DNA of 64,000 nucleotides, taken from the NCBI GenBank assembly GCA_964059195.1, contig CAXKWD010000001.1:155422532-155486531 (forward strand), written 5' to 3'. Origin of the DNA: Ectobius pallidus. Its lineage: Eukaryota > Arthropoda > Insecta > Blattodea > Ectobiidae. The position numbers and the translations under genes were made by a program. The notes beneath the pieces were generated by a model that was given only the letters and a program-made list of their open reading frames with translations, did no database searches and was not told the origin of the DNA. This document shows, piece after piece, positions 23,700 to 36,562 of the stretch. The stretch's first letter is position 1; every line of letters starts with the position of its first letter.

Positions 23700-24515
23700 A
23701 GGTGTTTTTTTATTCGGAAACCGTACATTTTTCATCTCTATGGGAGTAACGTTCACCCTATAAGCAAGTTATAAAATATAGTAGTTCTGTATTTTTGGAA
23801 TGATGGGGAATAGAGGATGATCCATAGGAAGTATGGTGAAATAGTAATACAGAAGTGAATCCTGCAAGTGACGCGACAATTCACGCGCTGACAGGTGACG
23901 TCACATCATCTCCACAGTGGAACAAGTGACAAGCGCGACTTGATTTGCCCAATATGCACATGTCACAGAATAAAGTCCCACCTAAAAATTGTGAAAATAT
24001 TGCCTTGCGAATAAAATGCTACGAGCATTCCCACTGCCAAGATTTACTTATCACTCGTCACAGTTAAGTTTCATAAACTTATTATATCTAGAATAGATCA
24101 ATTAGAAAGAAATAAAGCAGTCGCGTGTAAAATACTTCAGAATATTTTGCCTTATATACAGTAACTATGTCTCGTACGGGTTTCTTGACTACTTTAATTA
24201 TTTTTTTCAGGACTGACATGTCAACGTCAAAGCCTTAACCTTTATTCTTAGAGTAAGATACTGTAACAAAATATGTCAAATTCACTGTACAAGCCCCACT
24301 TAAGTATTAGATTTAAATCATGCCTTATGGGCTTCAAAATTAGTTAATTCTCGTACGAACTGTGATTCTCCTGTTTATCTTTAAAACGTACGAACTCTGA
24401 AATTTCCAAATCCAGTTATCACAAAGATGTGAAACTACATTAAATTTATTCAAAGTAATGGATTTAATTACATTATTTAAAATTGCAATACACATACTTA
24501 CTTACTCAAAGACAA
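23700..24515. other. Non-coding, nothing recognised
   Basis: AT-rich. A short CpG-bearing stretch (23870-23950) contains TGACGTCA-like words. No coding or repeat signal was identified. Confidence 0.45.
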
Positions 24516-24519
24516 TAGA

Positions 24520-24805
24520 CAATTCCCATGCAAGTTAAATGAATATTGTCTATTTTATGGAACCAGAAGTTCATTGCTGAGCTTACATGAGCCCGCCATT
24601 CACCCTGTTCTGTGGTAACCCCGCAGACTTCCCTTAAATCTATTCTAATATTTTCCTACCACCTACGTCTAAGTCTTTAAAAAGATCTTTTCTCTTTCCC
24701 AGTAATATTTTGGAGTTATGTCTTTTCTTCCCCATGCGCACAACATGTCCAGACAATTTCATCCTCTGTAATTTTGCATTACTTATAGCACTCACATTTT
24801 CAGCA
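24520..24805 (-). pseudogene. LINE ORF C-terminal fragment, paralogous to 47965-48300
   Basis: It aligns over its whole length with 47965-48300: ACTTCCCTTAAAT, TCTAATATT, CCACCTACGTCTA and CATGCGCACAACATGT have direct counterparts there. By homology with that better-preserved copy it encodes the tail HIxRM...GRPRRRWEDNI of a non-LTR polyprotein on the minus strand. It has several frame breaks. Confidence 0.65.
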
Positions 24806-25135
24806 CACTTCAGGGGCGATATCCTGCATTTTTTTTAAATATCTGAGATGCAAAGAGATAGTTTTAAAGAAATTAATTCATCTGAAGTGTATGTAAGTAA
24901 TTGTTTTTTTAAATGGCTATCTCGTTAAAAAAAATAACATATTAACAAGTTATAGGGTTTATTAAAATAAGCTGAGGGCTTTCTCTGTTGACGGTAGATG
25001 CATTTGTGTACTCACAGGTATCAACAACTTAATTTAAGATAAATTTGAATTACAGGGCTGCCGCAGTAGTCCCACGATATAGGCCTAATGGAAAGAGGAA
25101 AATATTTGTTTCACGTCAAATGTTTATAGTCTTAT
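24806..25135. other. Non-coding, nothing recognised
   Basis: AT-rich sequence without a supported feature. Confidence 0.45.
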
Positions 25136-25140
25136 TATTA

Positions 25141-25566
25141 GGGCTGTACCGATTAATCGATCAATCGGCTCGATTAATCGATTAAACATTTAATCGTCGA
25201 TCAATTACATTTTCCGATTAATCGATTTAGTCGAATTTTGAAAAAAAAATTTCGAGAAATGGGTCAAATGACCAAACTCCTTTCTCAGTGCCGAGTGAGA
25301 GAGTTTTTAGTGCTGCCGGTATTATTGTAAACAAACTACGATTGTCTCTTGAACATTCAAATGTCAACAAACTCGTGTGTCTCGAGTCTTGGCTGAAAAA
25401 ATAACATGTATATATTTTTTTCACGAGTTAACTAATAATGGTATTAAATGTACACTCTGGTTTAGTTTAAAATACCGACCTGTTTGTCGATTAATCAGTC
25501 GATTAATTGGTCGATTAAAGTCAAGCGTTAACTCGATTAGAAATTTTAATCGATTTTCAGCCCTAT
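25141..25566. mobile_element. hAT-like MITE rich in CGATTAATCG words
   Basis: The ends are TAGGGCTG (about 25140) and CAGCCCTA (about 25558-25565), inverted copies of each other. Both subterminal regions are packed with ATTAATCGAT/CGATTAATCG words in alternating orientation. TAGGGCTG-type termini with clustered subterminal motifs are typical of hAT MITEs, where they act as transposase-binding sites. No 8 bp target duplication is visible, so the superfamily call is tentative. Confidence 0.6.
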
Positions 25567-28033
25567 GAATTTTATATCGCCACGAAGTATAAAATAAGAA
25601 TGGTAGGCATAATAATAGACCTAGGCAGGTGTTAGTAAGAATTTATAGACCACAAGTAGGAAAATGATTTAAAATTGAAAAATTAAATGAGAAAATTCCA
25701 GTGAATGTCTCTGCACTGACAGAGAGTGAGGCTGACTGCTGTCGCAGAATTAATAAGTAATTTGCTTTCCTGGCTGACAACTGAGTGAAGGAAACGCGGC
25801 CATCTAGGAGACAAAGCCTTCATTTCAGTGAATGAGGAGGGAAATTGCTGGAGCTCAGGTTGGCACTGCTGCGGCTTCAATTTTTAAGAGCACATGTAAT
25901 GCCTCTCCTGTCCCCATGGCAACTAAATTAGTTCAATTACAGGCCTCTTTCTAATTCCAAATAGCCCTTTGATAAAGAACTCCCGTCTGCCTTCAATCTT
26001 TTTCTTTACCTTCAAAGGTGCATAAACGTATTTTCAGCAGTCGGAAATTTATGTCCAGGCTTCGTTTCTCAGCGGCCTGTTCTAAAGCCACATTTATTTT
26101 GTTTTTAATAATATAAATTGATAATTCAAACACGATAAACGGAATATATGTCAACTTTTAAGATATTTATAATGGAGAATGATCTCTGCATTGATATTAA
26201 TGGAATATTGCTTTAACGCAATATTTATATTTTGTTCTTCCATACCATAATACGATTATTGTATGTATCGTAACGCTATCATAATGATATCCATTACGAT
26301 ACCGATTTTCATTATAACACTGGTGCGGTATCGATTATTATCGAACACGGAACGATCTTGAAACCTTGAGAGCAGCAAATGAAATTGCATAATAAACAAC
26401 ATGTATTTAAAATGAAATCTATTCTTTTCAAATGTAAATTGTAATATTATACTAAACAGAGTTCATTTCGTGAGTTCTTTAATATGCGTTGTTTCACGTT
26501 AAATCTCAAGAGAAGTCCTGCGCCTTGCACGCCTTGTAGTCTGCCATCTATAGAAAAAGACGAGAACTACTAACTGTCGTTTGCTTCATCAATTACGAGG
26601 TATTTTAAAAACCCAAAACTTAAACATTTAATTATGGTCGAACAAAAACAGTCTTATGCAACTTTCCTACAATAGTAATTAAGACACTCTTTTCATGCTT
26701 TATGTCTTTCAAAAAGCTTTGGCTATAGTTTGTTAAGAGAAATTAAGACATAGGCCTAATTCATGATGTTGGTATTTAATTTTTCCTCTGGCTGCTTACT
26801 TCATAGCTAGACTGTTATATTTAGGTGGTTAAGAAAATATTATTTTGAGATTTAATCTTATGGTTGCTACGAAAATTTTAAACCTGGCTCGGTAGTACTC
26901 ATTGTAATGATATTTTAAAAAGGCACCGGCATAACCTACATAATGTGGAAAGAGACTAAGTCGTGACCTCGCATATAAAAAAGGAATTGGTGGCTCTAAA
27001 TACTCGATCAACAGCATTCCTTCGATAAAGAATCAGCATTGCAACCACAGGGGAAATTCTGCCTGCGTTATGGGAACTTTCCTTAAAAATCTAGCGCTGG
27101 ACGAAAAAATGTATTTTGTATAACTTAGTATACGCTCATAAAATGTCTTTGTTTTTAATATATTACTAATTGTATGAAAATACATATTATATTGTAAAGT
27201 ATCTAGGTCCAATGACATTCTTTAAAATTAGTTAATGAAAAAACGTCTGTCACTCTTTCTGATAATTGACATAAACTAGTATAACGTCCTGGAAAAATTA
27301 TTAGCGCCTCTATAAAGAGAAGGTTCTTTCTCTTGTCTCTTATATTCACTAGTAATTTCTGTTTCTTTACACGACTTTAAATTATGTGCAATTTTCATAG
27401 AACAGGCCGCTTTCTGAGCACTGGAATGAGATCATAAACAAAATGAAAAGTCTCCATTCTTTAAGAGAGGTAGACTACATGTAAGAAGCATCGTCTACTT
27501 TAAATCACTAATGTCGTATATTGTTATGTATGTTTGGCATGCCATTTTTGCTCTGACATCACTGTGGAGAAATGCAAGTTGTTCCTTTGCTTGACTTCTG
27601 TTGAGATGTGACTGCTATAAGGGTAGCGACTTGATGAAGATGATGGCGGTACAGTCGTTGCAAAACTCAAGCACTCTCACGAACAAACAAACTGCATAAT
27701 ATTAAAAATGCCGATATGCATAAGAGCACAGCAATGCGTTATCTTTAGAGACACCTCGGTTGGCAGAATTTTAATTTCGTAATTCAAATGTCGTGGTCCT
27801 GGGTAAGTGTAAAAGATCTATAGCATTTTTGCAGTAGACCTATTGGTGTATGGTCTACGGTCTATTCAAGTAGGTTACTATTATGCTTACTTAAAAATGT
27901 AAACCCTAAAGAACAACTGATTTGCTTATGGCCAACATGCAATGCTGCCTTCAGATCAAATGTAATTCCAGTGTGTAAGCTCATTGTATAATCTTAAGGA
28001 GTTAACCAGTACTTCGTTGCGTCTTATTTGCAT
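25567..28033. other. Single-copy-looking non-coding DNA
   Basis: No gene is recognised. At 26240-26350 a cluster of CGATTATTG/TATCGATTATTATCG words may be another decayed MITE. Around 25690-26080 the sequence is GC-richer and low in simple repeats, and includes CCATGGCAAC (an RFX X-box-like half site). It could be a conserved non-coding element. Confidence 0.35.
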
Positions 28034-28339
28034 TAAATTAACACTTAACCGTCCGCAGAGCAGGGAATCATCGCTTCAAGATGGCGGCTGGTTGCCGAAC
28101 TAAGCCGAACGGATACGATTGTGAATGACGGTGTTTGGCGGGTTCTTTCAAGTTCATTCATCAGTGCTACCGTGACTACAGTAACATTTATTTTAAAATA
28201 AGAAAACGCCATTTTCACTTGTACCCCTACCATAGGTAATATAGATTCGAAATCGAATACCTGTTTTGAATTCTCCTGAATTCAATAATATTCTATATCA
28301 GATGAAATAGAACGACGAGTCACGGTAAGTAAATATCCA

Positions 28340-28455
28340 AACGGCCCATTTGACTGGAGAAACCACAAATAAAAAATAAATCGGCGACAGGACTTAAACA
28401 TTGGACCTCCTTTCTGCGAGCCCAAGACGCTACCATCTGCAAATCAGTTTTCATT
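28340..28455 (-). mobile_element. Fragment of tRNA-derived SINE nested in the MULE
   Basis: The minus strand shows an A-box-like ATGGTAGCGTCTTGGGCTCG and, further on, a B-box-like GTTTAAGTCCTG, in the spacing of a tRNA head. It is too diverged to assign to one of the other SINE families here. Confidence 0.35.
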
Positions 28456-28937
28456 TTGGACTCCTGGACCAATAACAATAATACGCTTAATTTTATAACA
28501 TGTTGCATTTTAACATTTAAAACAATGTTCTGTATACATTTTACAGCCGTACACGCAGAGATCTAAATGCACCACAGTTTAGAAAATTTTACAATACTGT
28601 GGATTAATCTTGTTTATAAAACTTGGGCGCCTATGCAAATCTTGTTTTAGGTCATCTCTTTATAAAACGCCTCTGTTATGATATTTCACCTTTATCACAA
28701 TGTAATGGAATTTAGGAGACGATAATCTTTAGTCAATTCTACTCTTATATATCGTGATTCTTTGTTATCACTTTGAATTTGTCACTTGTACACACAAGCA
28801 GGTTTGTAGTAAGCACTACAAGTCCCCCTTCCGCTCGGCGCGGCCACTTCCCCGCCTGGCCGCTACCCCTCATGCCCTGGCCACTAGATCCTTGCATCTC
28901 CACATATTTCACAATTATAAAAACGACACTGTATTCT

Positions 28938-29539
28938 GTACGTGAAAACTTAGTTCAGTGTACCTGCAAATTGAAGTGTGATGAATGCAAAATATGCATA
29001 CACAGATATTCCTGCACGTGTGTTGACTCCAGCATAAAGTGGAATATGTGTAAACACATACACGCAGTATGTCAAATTGAAACGAGCCACAAACGCCCTG
29101 CAGATCCTGAAGAAAGGTCTACCAGCGAATTAATAATAGACGATGAGGATACTTGTGCTGCCATTGAAAAAACAGAAATACTAGCACAAGTTAGTAAACA
29201 AGAAGGCACGAAGAGTCCTGGGTCCTTATCGAGACAAAAAAAAACATAATTACAGCAGAAATATTAGATTTAATTAAAGGAATTAAGACACATAAGGAAC
29301 TTCAAATTCTGAAACAACATAAAGCATCATTAAAAGCTACCTTAGCTGCTATTCAAAAGCAACAATCAGGCCTGGACATGACAACAAAAGACATGACAAA
29401 AAAACGAAAAATCTTGCATCAAAGAAGGCTCTATTCGACAAAATAAAAGAAGACTGGCCGCAGCCCCTCCATTGCAAAGCCTGACCTGACAGAAGTGCAG
29501 ACAATTGCAATATCTTTGTTACAAGAGAGCAGATTTTGA
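28938..29539 (+). pseudogene. MULE transposase C-terminal part with SWIM zinc finger
   Basis: The frame starting at 28773 contains a Cys/His cluster: CTCKLKCDECKICIHRYS, then CTC, nine residues, and CKH. The CxC(x9)CxH signature is a SWIM finger, normally near the C-terminus of MULE transposases, where it binds DNA. A run of A's at about 29238-29245 shifts the frame. The continuation has a Lys-rich helix, a TAA stop near 29445, and the tail SIAKPDLTEVQTIAISLLQE ending at 29539. The DDE catalytic domain is absent. Confidence 0.75.
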
Positions 29540-30219
29540 AATAATAATTTTTTATAGGACTGTTCTGAAAGACTGGCTTGCGAATAATCCATTTTATTCT
29601 ATTAGTGAGTTTTTTTGAAGTTAATATTGATGTTTTTTTCTAAATTTATACACTATAATACTGCTATTCGACATAATTTCTGTTGTCCATTTTCATTCTC
29701 TCTCTAATTTATGTATGTTGATAGCCACATTTTGATGTGGTTCAAAAACTTAACAAAAATCAAATCATTTCATTACGAGCTTGGATTCTTCTTCAAAAAA
29801 TTAGATATCATTAACCGAAACAAAAAGAACTTATGTATAGACGTGCGATTCTATTAGCACAAAAGTGAGGCATAGAGATGTGTCTAGAAGGTCATTTATT
29901 TAATGTGTATCAATCACCGTGTGTCTTACGCTATGAAAGACAATTTCTTCTGCGAAGAACATTGCCTGTCACGTGTTACAACATTGAACCAGCTTCGGGT
30001 ACTTAGGGAGTGGGGATGAACACTGCTGCGCCTGCGTGAAGCGATGATTCCCTGCTCCGCGGAAGGGTAAGTAAATTAACTGCATGCAAGTAGTGCAATT
30101 TTAAGCTTAAAGATTTGTTCTTTAAATTTAACGGTATAAGTGCAGTGTGTATTTTTTTACTTGTAATGACTCAAATCTCAATTCATCAGTTTTTATTGTC
30201 TTTGTAATTTTATTCTTAA

Positions 30220-30480
30220 CCTTTCCAGAGCTGAATTGTATAGATCTATATAAGCAATATTCAAGTGTAATCATCAGTGGGTTCTAAGTTTTAAATTAAT
30301 TGGGAATATTTCTAAGGAATAGCTGGTTTGTGCAAATGACATTCGTAACATGCCAACAAAAAAACCTCACATTTTGCAATAAAACATTACTTTATTATTC
30401 TTATATGTTTACTATTATATATGTCTCTTTAGGTGACGCATATATGTGTCGTCGACATCAGCGACATAATATGTATTTTA
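30220..30480. mobile_element. MITE related to 57719-57960, right end lost
   Basis: It follows a TTAA at 30216-30219 and starts CCTTTCCAGAGC. It shares with 57719 the words ATATAAGCAAT, CAAGTG, ATCATCA, AGCTGGTTT and CCTCACRTTT in the same order. No matching right terminus is visible. The end is approximate. Confidence 0.5.
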
Positions 30481-33280
30481 TTAATTTCATAAGTATTTTT
30501 AATAATAAATTTTTAATTATGTTACTGCAATAGTCTTTTTAGTGAACACTTTTCAGTCAATATTCAATAACTTAGGAACTATTTATTGACTTTAGAAGTT
30601 TGTGTGTTGGCAGTATTACTTTGTTATCATGTCGTTACTTCCTGTTCCTCCAGTAAAGCGCAACTTTCCTGGGGCTTTAGCTCCATTCACAAGTAACTTT
30701 TTCTTTAAATTACTGTTTAGTTAGATTTCTGAATAACTACAGTTTCTTGAATAAGTTTTCCATTTTATCAGAAAATGCTTAAGATAGAGGTTTGAAATTT
30801 TTAACACGTATTCACAACATTATTGTGTGTATGGGTATCTACAATGGTAGAGTTAGGACTAGGCTATATAGTAATGGGGCCACAAAAAATTGGCAGGATA
30901 TATTGCTTTTAAGCATTGGTAACACAATGAAATTAAATCAGTGGATTGAAACGAACAATAAATATCCTGCAAATATCCCATTCCATTGTTTTGAACATGT
31001 ACAGTAGTCTATTGTAGTGAAGGCAAAGTTTTTTCCCTAAGTACTATCACATTCACGGAAGGTTTCAGGTTCACGTTTATCTAGGATTTTTAACAACCTA
31101 TAACTCAGCAAGATTCTGCAGTATGGATTTCCTGTATTTTAATTATTACTTCCGGATCCTTGATCACCCCTAGAAGTTTGTCGATATTTTTAAGGGTGTC
31201 ATTTTTTACAACCACAATGAAAGATTATATGATAGAATTTTTAGTACGGTAGAACACTACGTTTCTTGTAAACGATTTTTAAAATTTAACAAAATATATA
31301 TATATTTAGAAGATTATTTCCATAAATATCCTTGCACTTAATTATAGATGCAAAATTTTAAATTTGTGTTATGTTGCAGATTAATTAGTCCTAATAGTCT
31401 AACAATCTATATTCCCCATTTCGTACAGTTATGTCCTTTGTTGAAAATATATAGGCCTATATCAATTATCTTTGTAAATGTGTAGGAAAATCTAAATTAA
31501 ATTGAATTTTAGCTCACAATGTATGCCATTAAATTTTTAAACGTCGTGTTAATAGTCTATTATGCATTTAGGAGAATACACTTCTTTAATGGGATTTAGT
31601 ATTCTTTATAAAACTCTAGTAAGTGAAGATATAAAATTGCCGAAATCATCAACAAAAGCTTCCGACTAATTTAAGTATTACAAAATAAATTATGGCATAC
31701 ACTTTAACTCCATAGTAGAAGCAACATGTCTCTATTAAGACTTAATTTATTTACATCAGAATATAGTGGTTCTTAGAAAATATTTCTTCTTATAAGTAAT
31801 GTAAAATAAAATGAATGCTGCACGGAAGCTAAAATGAGTTATTCCAGCTAATAATTCTGAGATAATTACGCCTCGCATTTTAACTAACACAGGTGAATAA
31901 ATTATACATCTCCATTTCCATTCTAGAAATCTAGTAGCGTTGGAGTAGATAAATAGACTCCATTTTCTTATCAGTCTCGAACAGATATCTAAAGAAACTA
32001 ATTCACAGCATATTTCATATATGAAGAATTCTGCATGTATTTACAGCTAATAAAATGTAACGAATAAAGAGTAAACGTAAAGCATTGCGTTGTATTTTAA
32101 AGAGTTTAAAGACGTACGCTCAGTGTTGAGTAAGAAAACTAACGAATTAAGTTACTGTAGAAAGAGCTAAATGGCATCTTAAGATATAGGCTACTATTTT
32201 TTAAGCAAACAAGGATTTTGACTGCTAAATGATATGTGCTAATGTGGCACTGAGGTAAGCCAAAAGGAAGAGAATTGCATATATTTTTGAAAGAAAAAAT
32301 AATTACTATGATTGATTGTGGTTGAGCTAGTTTCTGGAGCGTCAACTCTTCGATTCGTAGACGAATCTCGTGAGCACGTGCATAAGAAATGATTCTGATA
32401 CCAGATATTTGTGTGTTTGGTTTTTATTTACGTCGATGCATAGAAACCCTGCTCGCCCAAAGTTGATCGGAACGGAAGAAGGTACAAAATAGCAGTTTCA
32501 CTAAGTTCCTTTATACCTTGCGAGCATAAATCCAAACGCGAAAGAACAGTACTTAAGGGTAGACGTATGTCAAAATGCAGGGTTTTAGAAAATCGCTCAT
32601 ATGTCCTCAAGTATTGTAGCTATAGTTCTTAAATATTTTACTCGTCCTGGACATGATATGTTAATAATTCTAATAATAAGATTTTTGTGCTATTGGTATT
32701 TCGATTTTAATTTCTTTTGTTTTTAATTTAATCACTACACATAGGTACCTTTCCTACGGAAACTTTTAAATGGACCACTCTGAAACTTGACCTGCTTACT
32801 TTTAAAGGAGCAATATAACTTTCCATGAAGGCATTTTTAAAAATTTCATTTAATTTTTTCAGAAATGTATGTTTCGATACCAACATTTGTATTAAAAATC
32901 AGCCCTATTCCTAAAGCAAAAAATTATAAAAATGGTTGTATCTAAATTCTGTTTCAAGAAAATGTTAATTCACTCGTTATCAGTAAGTGTGCAAAGTTTC
33001 ATGCATTTATCTTGAATGGTTTCTGAGAAAAGGGTACAGATGCATTGAAAACTGTAACTTGCGGGGAAAACGTTTAAAGTTTAACTTCTTTTTCTTTTTG
33101 CTGTTTATTCAAAGGGGCACGGAAGAATACATGCAAAGGGTAGCCTGTTTAATTTTTTTAAAGTGTTTACAGACGGAATTCGGCCCTAAAATTGAGAGAA
33201 TGATCTTGAAAAAAATATGACAGTTTTTTTTTTTTGTGAAAAGTTCAATTAGCCTACCTAGTTTAAGTTATGCATTAAGG
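30481..33280. other. Non-coding, nothing recognised
   Basis: AT-rich DNA with several short frames lacking any motif. No terminal repeats, tRNA-like heads or splice-bounded open blocks were found. Confidence 0.45.
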
Positions 33281-34030
33281 GGGCGCAAGAAAACTGGTAA
33301 AAATAAATAAATTAGACAGTTAAATAAGATAGATTTGGAAAAACAAAAAATAGTAACCAACCTATGCAAGTAAAGAGTTCAATTAGATAATATGCCAGTA
33401 TGAGTCCAAGTAGGTAAGCAGTAAATAAGAAAGTAAGTTAATAATTAATCAAGTAAGTAAGTAAGTAAGTAAATAACAAAACAATGAAGATTTTTTCAAA
33501 GCTATTAACAAAGGAACGTTTAAGTTTCAGAAAATTGTCATTTACTCCAAGCAGGCAAACACAGAAGAAAGTAACTTAAATGAGAATCAAATGTGAGTAA
33601 GTAGGCAAGTAAGTGCATGTGGGTGAATAAGTAAGTACGTAAGTGAATAAATAGTAAATAAGTTAGTTCGTAAATAAATACATAAAGAGGCAAAAAAGGA
33701 AGCAAATAAGTAACTATTATAAGTATGTAAGTAAGCGTTACTAAGCGACATGCTTACAAATGTACTATGCAAGCAATCAAGCAAGAAATAGTAGGTAAAT
33801 AAGACAGTAAGAAAGTAATAAAGAAAGAATGATAGAAAGAAAGAGCGAAGAGTAAAAGAAAGAACAAAAGTAAGAAAACAATAAAGTATCTCAGCAAAAC
33901 ATAAGTAACTGTATACTTAAGAAGTAAGTAGGCGAAGATCTAATTAGTAAGTAGCTAAGTAAATACTTAAGTAAACAATTAAAATAGAAATTAGCAAGTG
34001 AGTACTTATAATATTCAAGCAAGAGAGTAC
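33280..34030. repeat. Degenerate (AAGT)n microsatellite tract
   Basis: About 750 bp are dominated by AAGTAAGTA, GTAAATAA and AAGAAAG words. The clearest run, (AAGT)n, lies near 33452-33470. The pattern is a microsatellite broken up by substitutions and indels. The 60-70 codon frames read through it on the minus strand are artefacts of the 4-base repeat. Confidence 0.85.
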
Positions 34031-34755
34031 TATTTGTTATTTTACAAACCTGGATTGAAAGCTTTGCCCGTTTGGCAACAATTGATTCAGAATTTAAATC
34101 ACATTTCATGAATCTTAACCGATCTACCTGTTTCGTATGTTATTTTTTGTCTCCCTCATTACAGAACTGTAAGTAGTAATTCGACGTAATCATTATGAGC
34201 CAAAATTGTATAAGAGTTAATGCCCATAAAGCACGACTTAGTAAAATTCCATTCCGACACATATTGTAACCCACTTCATATTATCGAAGTCTAAACTACC
34301 ACTGCAGTAAACATGCACGGCCTACTCGGCTATAATATTGTTACATGATCCTTGAGCACGGCCTTCTGAAAATCACAGGTTGGATAAACGAAAGCTCTTC
34401 TAAAGTATTAATGGATAGTGAAATATTAATTTTTTGGTGTTCACATACACTCTCGAATCATGGCAATACACAGTAAAATACGGCAATACAAGTAATCATT
34501 GTAGGAAAAAATTCAAATTGACACAACAATAAGTACCGTGCATGCCACGCTATTTTGTAATTTCGCATTTGGATTGTAATACATTTTGGAATCACATTTA
34601 ACCTTTGCGTGTGTCGTGTTGCGTGATGTTCTGGCTTGGGACTTGTAACTGGTGTGGCCGCCATTTGGAGTGGATTCTACGTTACTTTTCATCGTCTCTT
34701 TCTCTACTTACACCACCCAGGGACTAATAGCATATCTATGTCTATAAACTGTTAT
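34031..34755. other. Non-coding, nothing recognised
   Basis: No gene or repeat signal. The segment ends at the target duplication of the next MITE. Confidence 0.45.
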
Positions 34756-34763
34756 ATTATATA

Positions 34764-35416
34764 TAGACCTGGGATTTTAAGGCAAATGCCTATTTTGTTC
34801 CTTATGAAATAACATGAATTTTTTTTAAATGTGTTAACGTTTCATGATAAATCACTTGCATATATAGAGTTTTATAGTGCCCTAAAATGCCTATTTGGCG
34901 CTTTAGAGCCTATTTTACAGTTTTAGTGCCTAAAATACCTATTTTGTACATTTAAAATAAAATACAACTTCTGTTAATTTTACATTCTTATAAAGGACAT
35001 CCCTCAATGGAAAGCAAAACAGCAGAAGGAGTTTTTCACAGAAACTTGATTAAATTCCAAACAATTGTTGCTAAAGGAATGCTGATTGACGGGGGAGGGG
35101 GAGTATTTAGGGGAAAGGACTACTGTGTCAAATCACCAGTGAAAGAACATCTGTTTAAGTGAATATAGTTCGTGATGCCTAATTTTGCAGTTCTGTTAAG
35201 AACAGGTATACCACGTTTCTTGCAGAAAAAAGACCATATTACAGTTTAAGTGTAGCCTATATTGTAATATTTTAAAGTGTATTTTCTATCTATTTACACA
35301 TTTTTAAAGCATATTTTAAGTGCCTATTTTCTCTTTTAAAAGCCTATTTACTTGTATTAAAAGCCTATTTTAGGTGCCTAAAACCAATTTTTTTAGAGCC
35401 TAAAATCCCAGGTCTA
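34764..35416. mobile_element. hAT-type MITE, 653 bp
   Basis: The termini are TAGACCTGGGATTTTAAGGC and, reverse-complemented, TAGACCTGGGATTTTAGGC. The exact 8 bp duplication ATTATATA flanks it (34756-34763 and 35417-35424). Both subterminal regions repeat GCCTATTTT/GTGCCTAAAA, in keeping with hAT transposase-binding repeats. No ORF is present. Confidence 0.88.
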
Positions 35417-35424
35417 ATTATATA

Positions 35425-36095
35425 CCAGCAAAAGAATTCCTTTAAGCATGGGTGCTATTGATGTTTTACGTAAGAAGTTGTACTGGCATGAACGACAGAT
35501 TAATTATTTGCGTAACGGTTTTGAAAGGATTTTTTTGCACGACGTAACTAATTAGTGGTATTTACGAATATTGTTGCCGTGGATCGTAGCTTGACATTCC
35601 CGCACGCAATTTGGTTGCTATGAAAACAAAAGAAATCTCCGTGTTGTAAAAATTACAAAAAGCACAAGTGCCGTAAGTAAAATCATCATGGAAGACCGGA
35701 ACCAAGGCCCCCTAGTTTGTGGCGACTTTAACAGGACAATTATTCAGTCCCCATAACAACCAACACATGCGAATCACTTTTTGAAATAAACATCTATCTT
35801 CAATAATGTGTATACATAATATTTTCAGCTATATCTCAATTAATATAATTAAATTGATATAAATAATCATCGTGCAAAAAATAGCATGCAATACTCGTGT
35901 CGTAAGCGCATAACGGATCTCGGAAATTGAAAAAACTAGGCGCAAGCGCCGATCCGTATGCACCGTTTACGGCACTTGTATCGCAATATACTATTTCTAT
36001 ATACAGTATTTATTTATTTATTTATTTATGCTAGAAAATTAAACAAATTATTACACGATACAGTAATTTATATGATGTTAAACAGTAATGAATAT
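35425..36095. other. Non-coding, with a possible MITE marked by a 12 bp inverted repeat
   Basis: CAAGTGCCGTAA at about 35659 has its exact complement TTACGGCACTTG at about 35968-35979, some 320 bp apart. This could be the ends of a small MITE, but no target duplication was found. A (TATT)n run lies at about 36007-36030. Confidence 0.35.
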
Positions 36096-36435
36096 CAGGG
36101 TTCGAATTAACTGGGGAATGGGGGGATTTCCCCCTCTCATCCAAAAATTTCCTCTATTATCACCAGCACAATGCATATAATAGCAAAAAATTAATTTAAC
36201 AAGCATTTGACGTGCACGGTGCAACAGAAGCGTGAAAATGGACGTAAGATTGGTTTGTTTTTGCCGGCAACAATACGGTTAAAGAATGTTTGCTATGAAA
36301 ATGGCTGCAGTAATGATTGGTGTTCCATGGTGATCTGTCGAATCTGTATTTCGCAGGGATGTTGTGGTTTAACATGGATAAATTTGGGTCCACATTTAAT
36401 TCCCCCCCCCGTCAAAATATTTGATTCGAAACCTG
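36096..36435. mobile_element. hAT-like MITE, 340 bp
   Basis: The ends are CAGGGTTCGAAT and, reverse-complemented, CAGGTTTCGAAT. Both are followed inward by G/C runs (GGGGGGATTTCCCCC on the left, CCCCCCCCGTC on the right). Flanking octamers ATGAATAT and GTAAATAT agree in 6 of 8 positions, compatible with an old 8 bp duplication. The short frames inside have no coding meaning. Confidence 0.6.
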
Positions 36436-36562
36436 GTAAATATCAGTATTTGCCCTGGGAGTAAAGGATAGCTTCCTGTGTCTACTTAAGTTACTTGGCA
36501 CATAAATCCATTCAAATCAGAAAGTGTATTTTTTTCGACTTATGGTTGGGTTTCCCTGACAG

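Larger units (their letters stand above)
28043..30071. mobile_element. MULE-type DNA transposon, 2029 bp, inactive
   Basis: The inverted termini match over about 35 bp with few mismatches. Left is CTTAACCGTCCGCAGAGCAG and onward. Right, reverse-complemented, is CTTACCCTTCCGCGGAGCAG and onward, and both then share GGAATCATCGCTTCA. Each end is flanked by TAAATTAAC (28034-28042 and 30072-30080), an exact 9 bp duplication as made by Mutator-like elements. The interior contains the 3' part of a transposase with a SWIM finger. The missing N-terminal and catalytic parts make it non-autonomous. Confidence 0.85.

Noticed and set aside
28773..29249. 158-codon frame as an intact host SWIM zinc-finger gene
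   Set aside because: It lies inside a TIR-bounded element with a 9 bp duplication. The reading continues only after a frameshift and a stop, so it is a transposase remnant.
33587..34109. Leu/Tyr-rich minus-strand frames
   Set aside because: Translation of the (AAGT)n microsatellite, which is open in several frames by composition.
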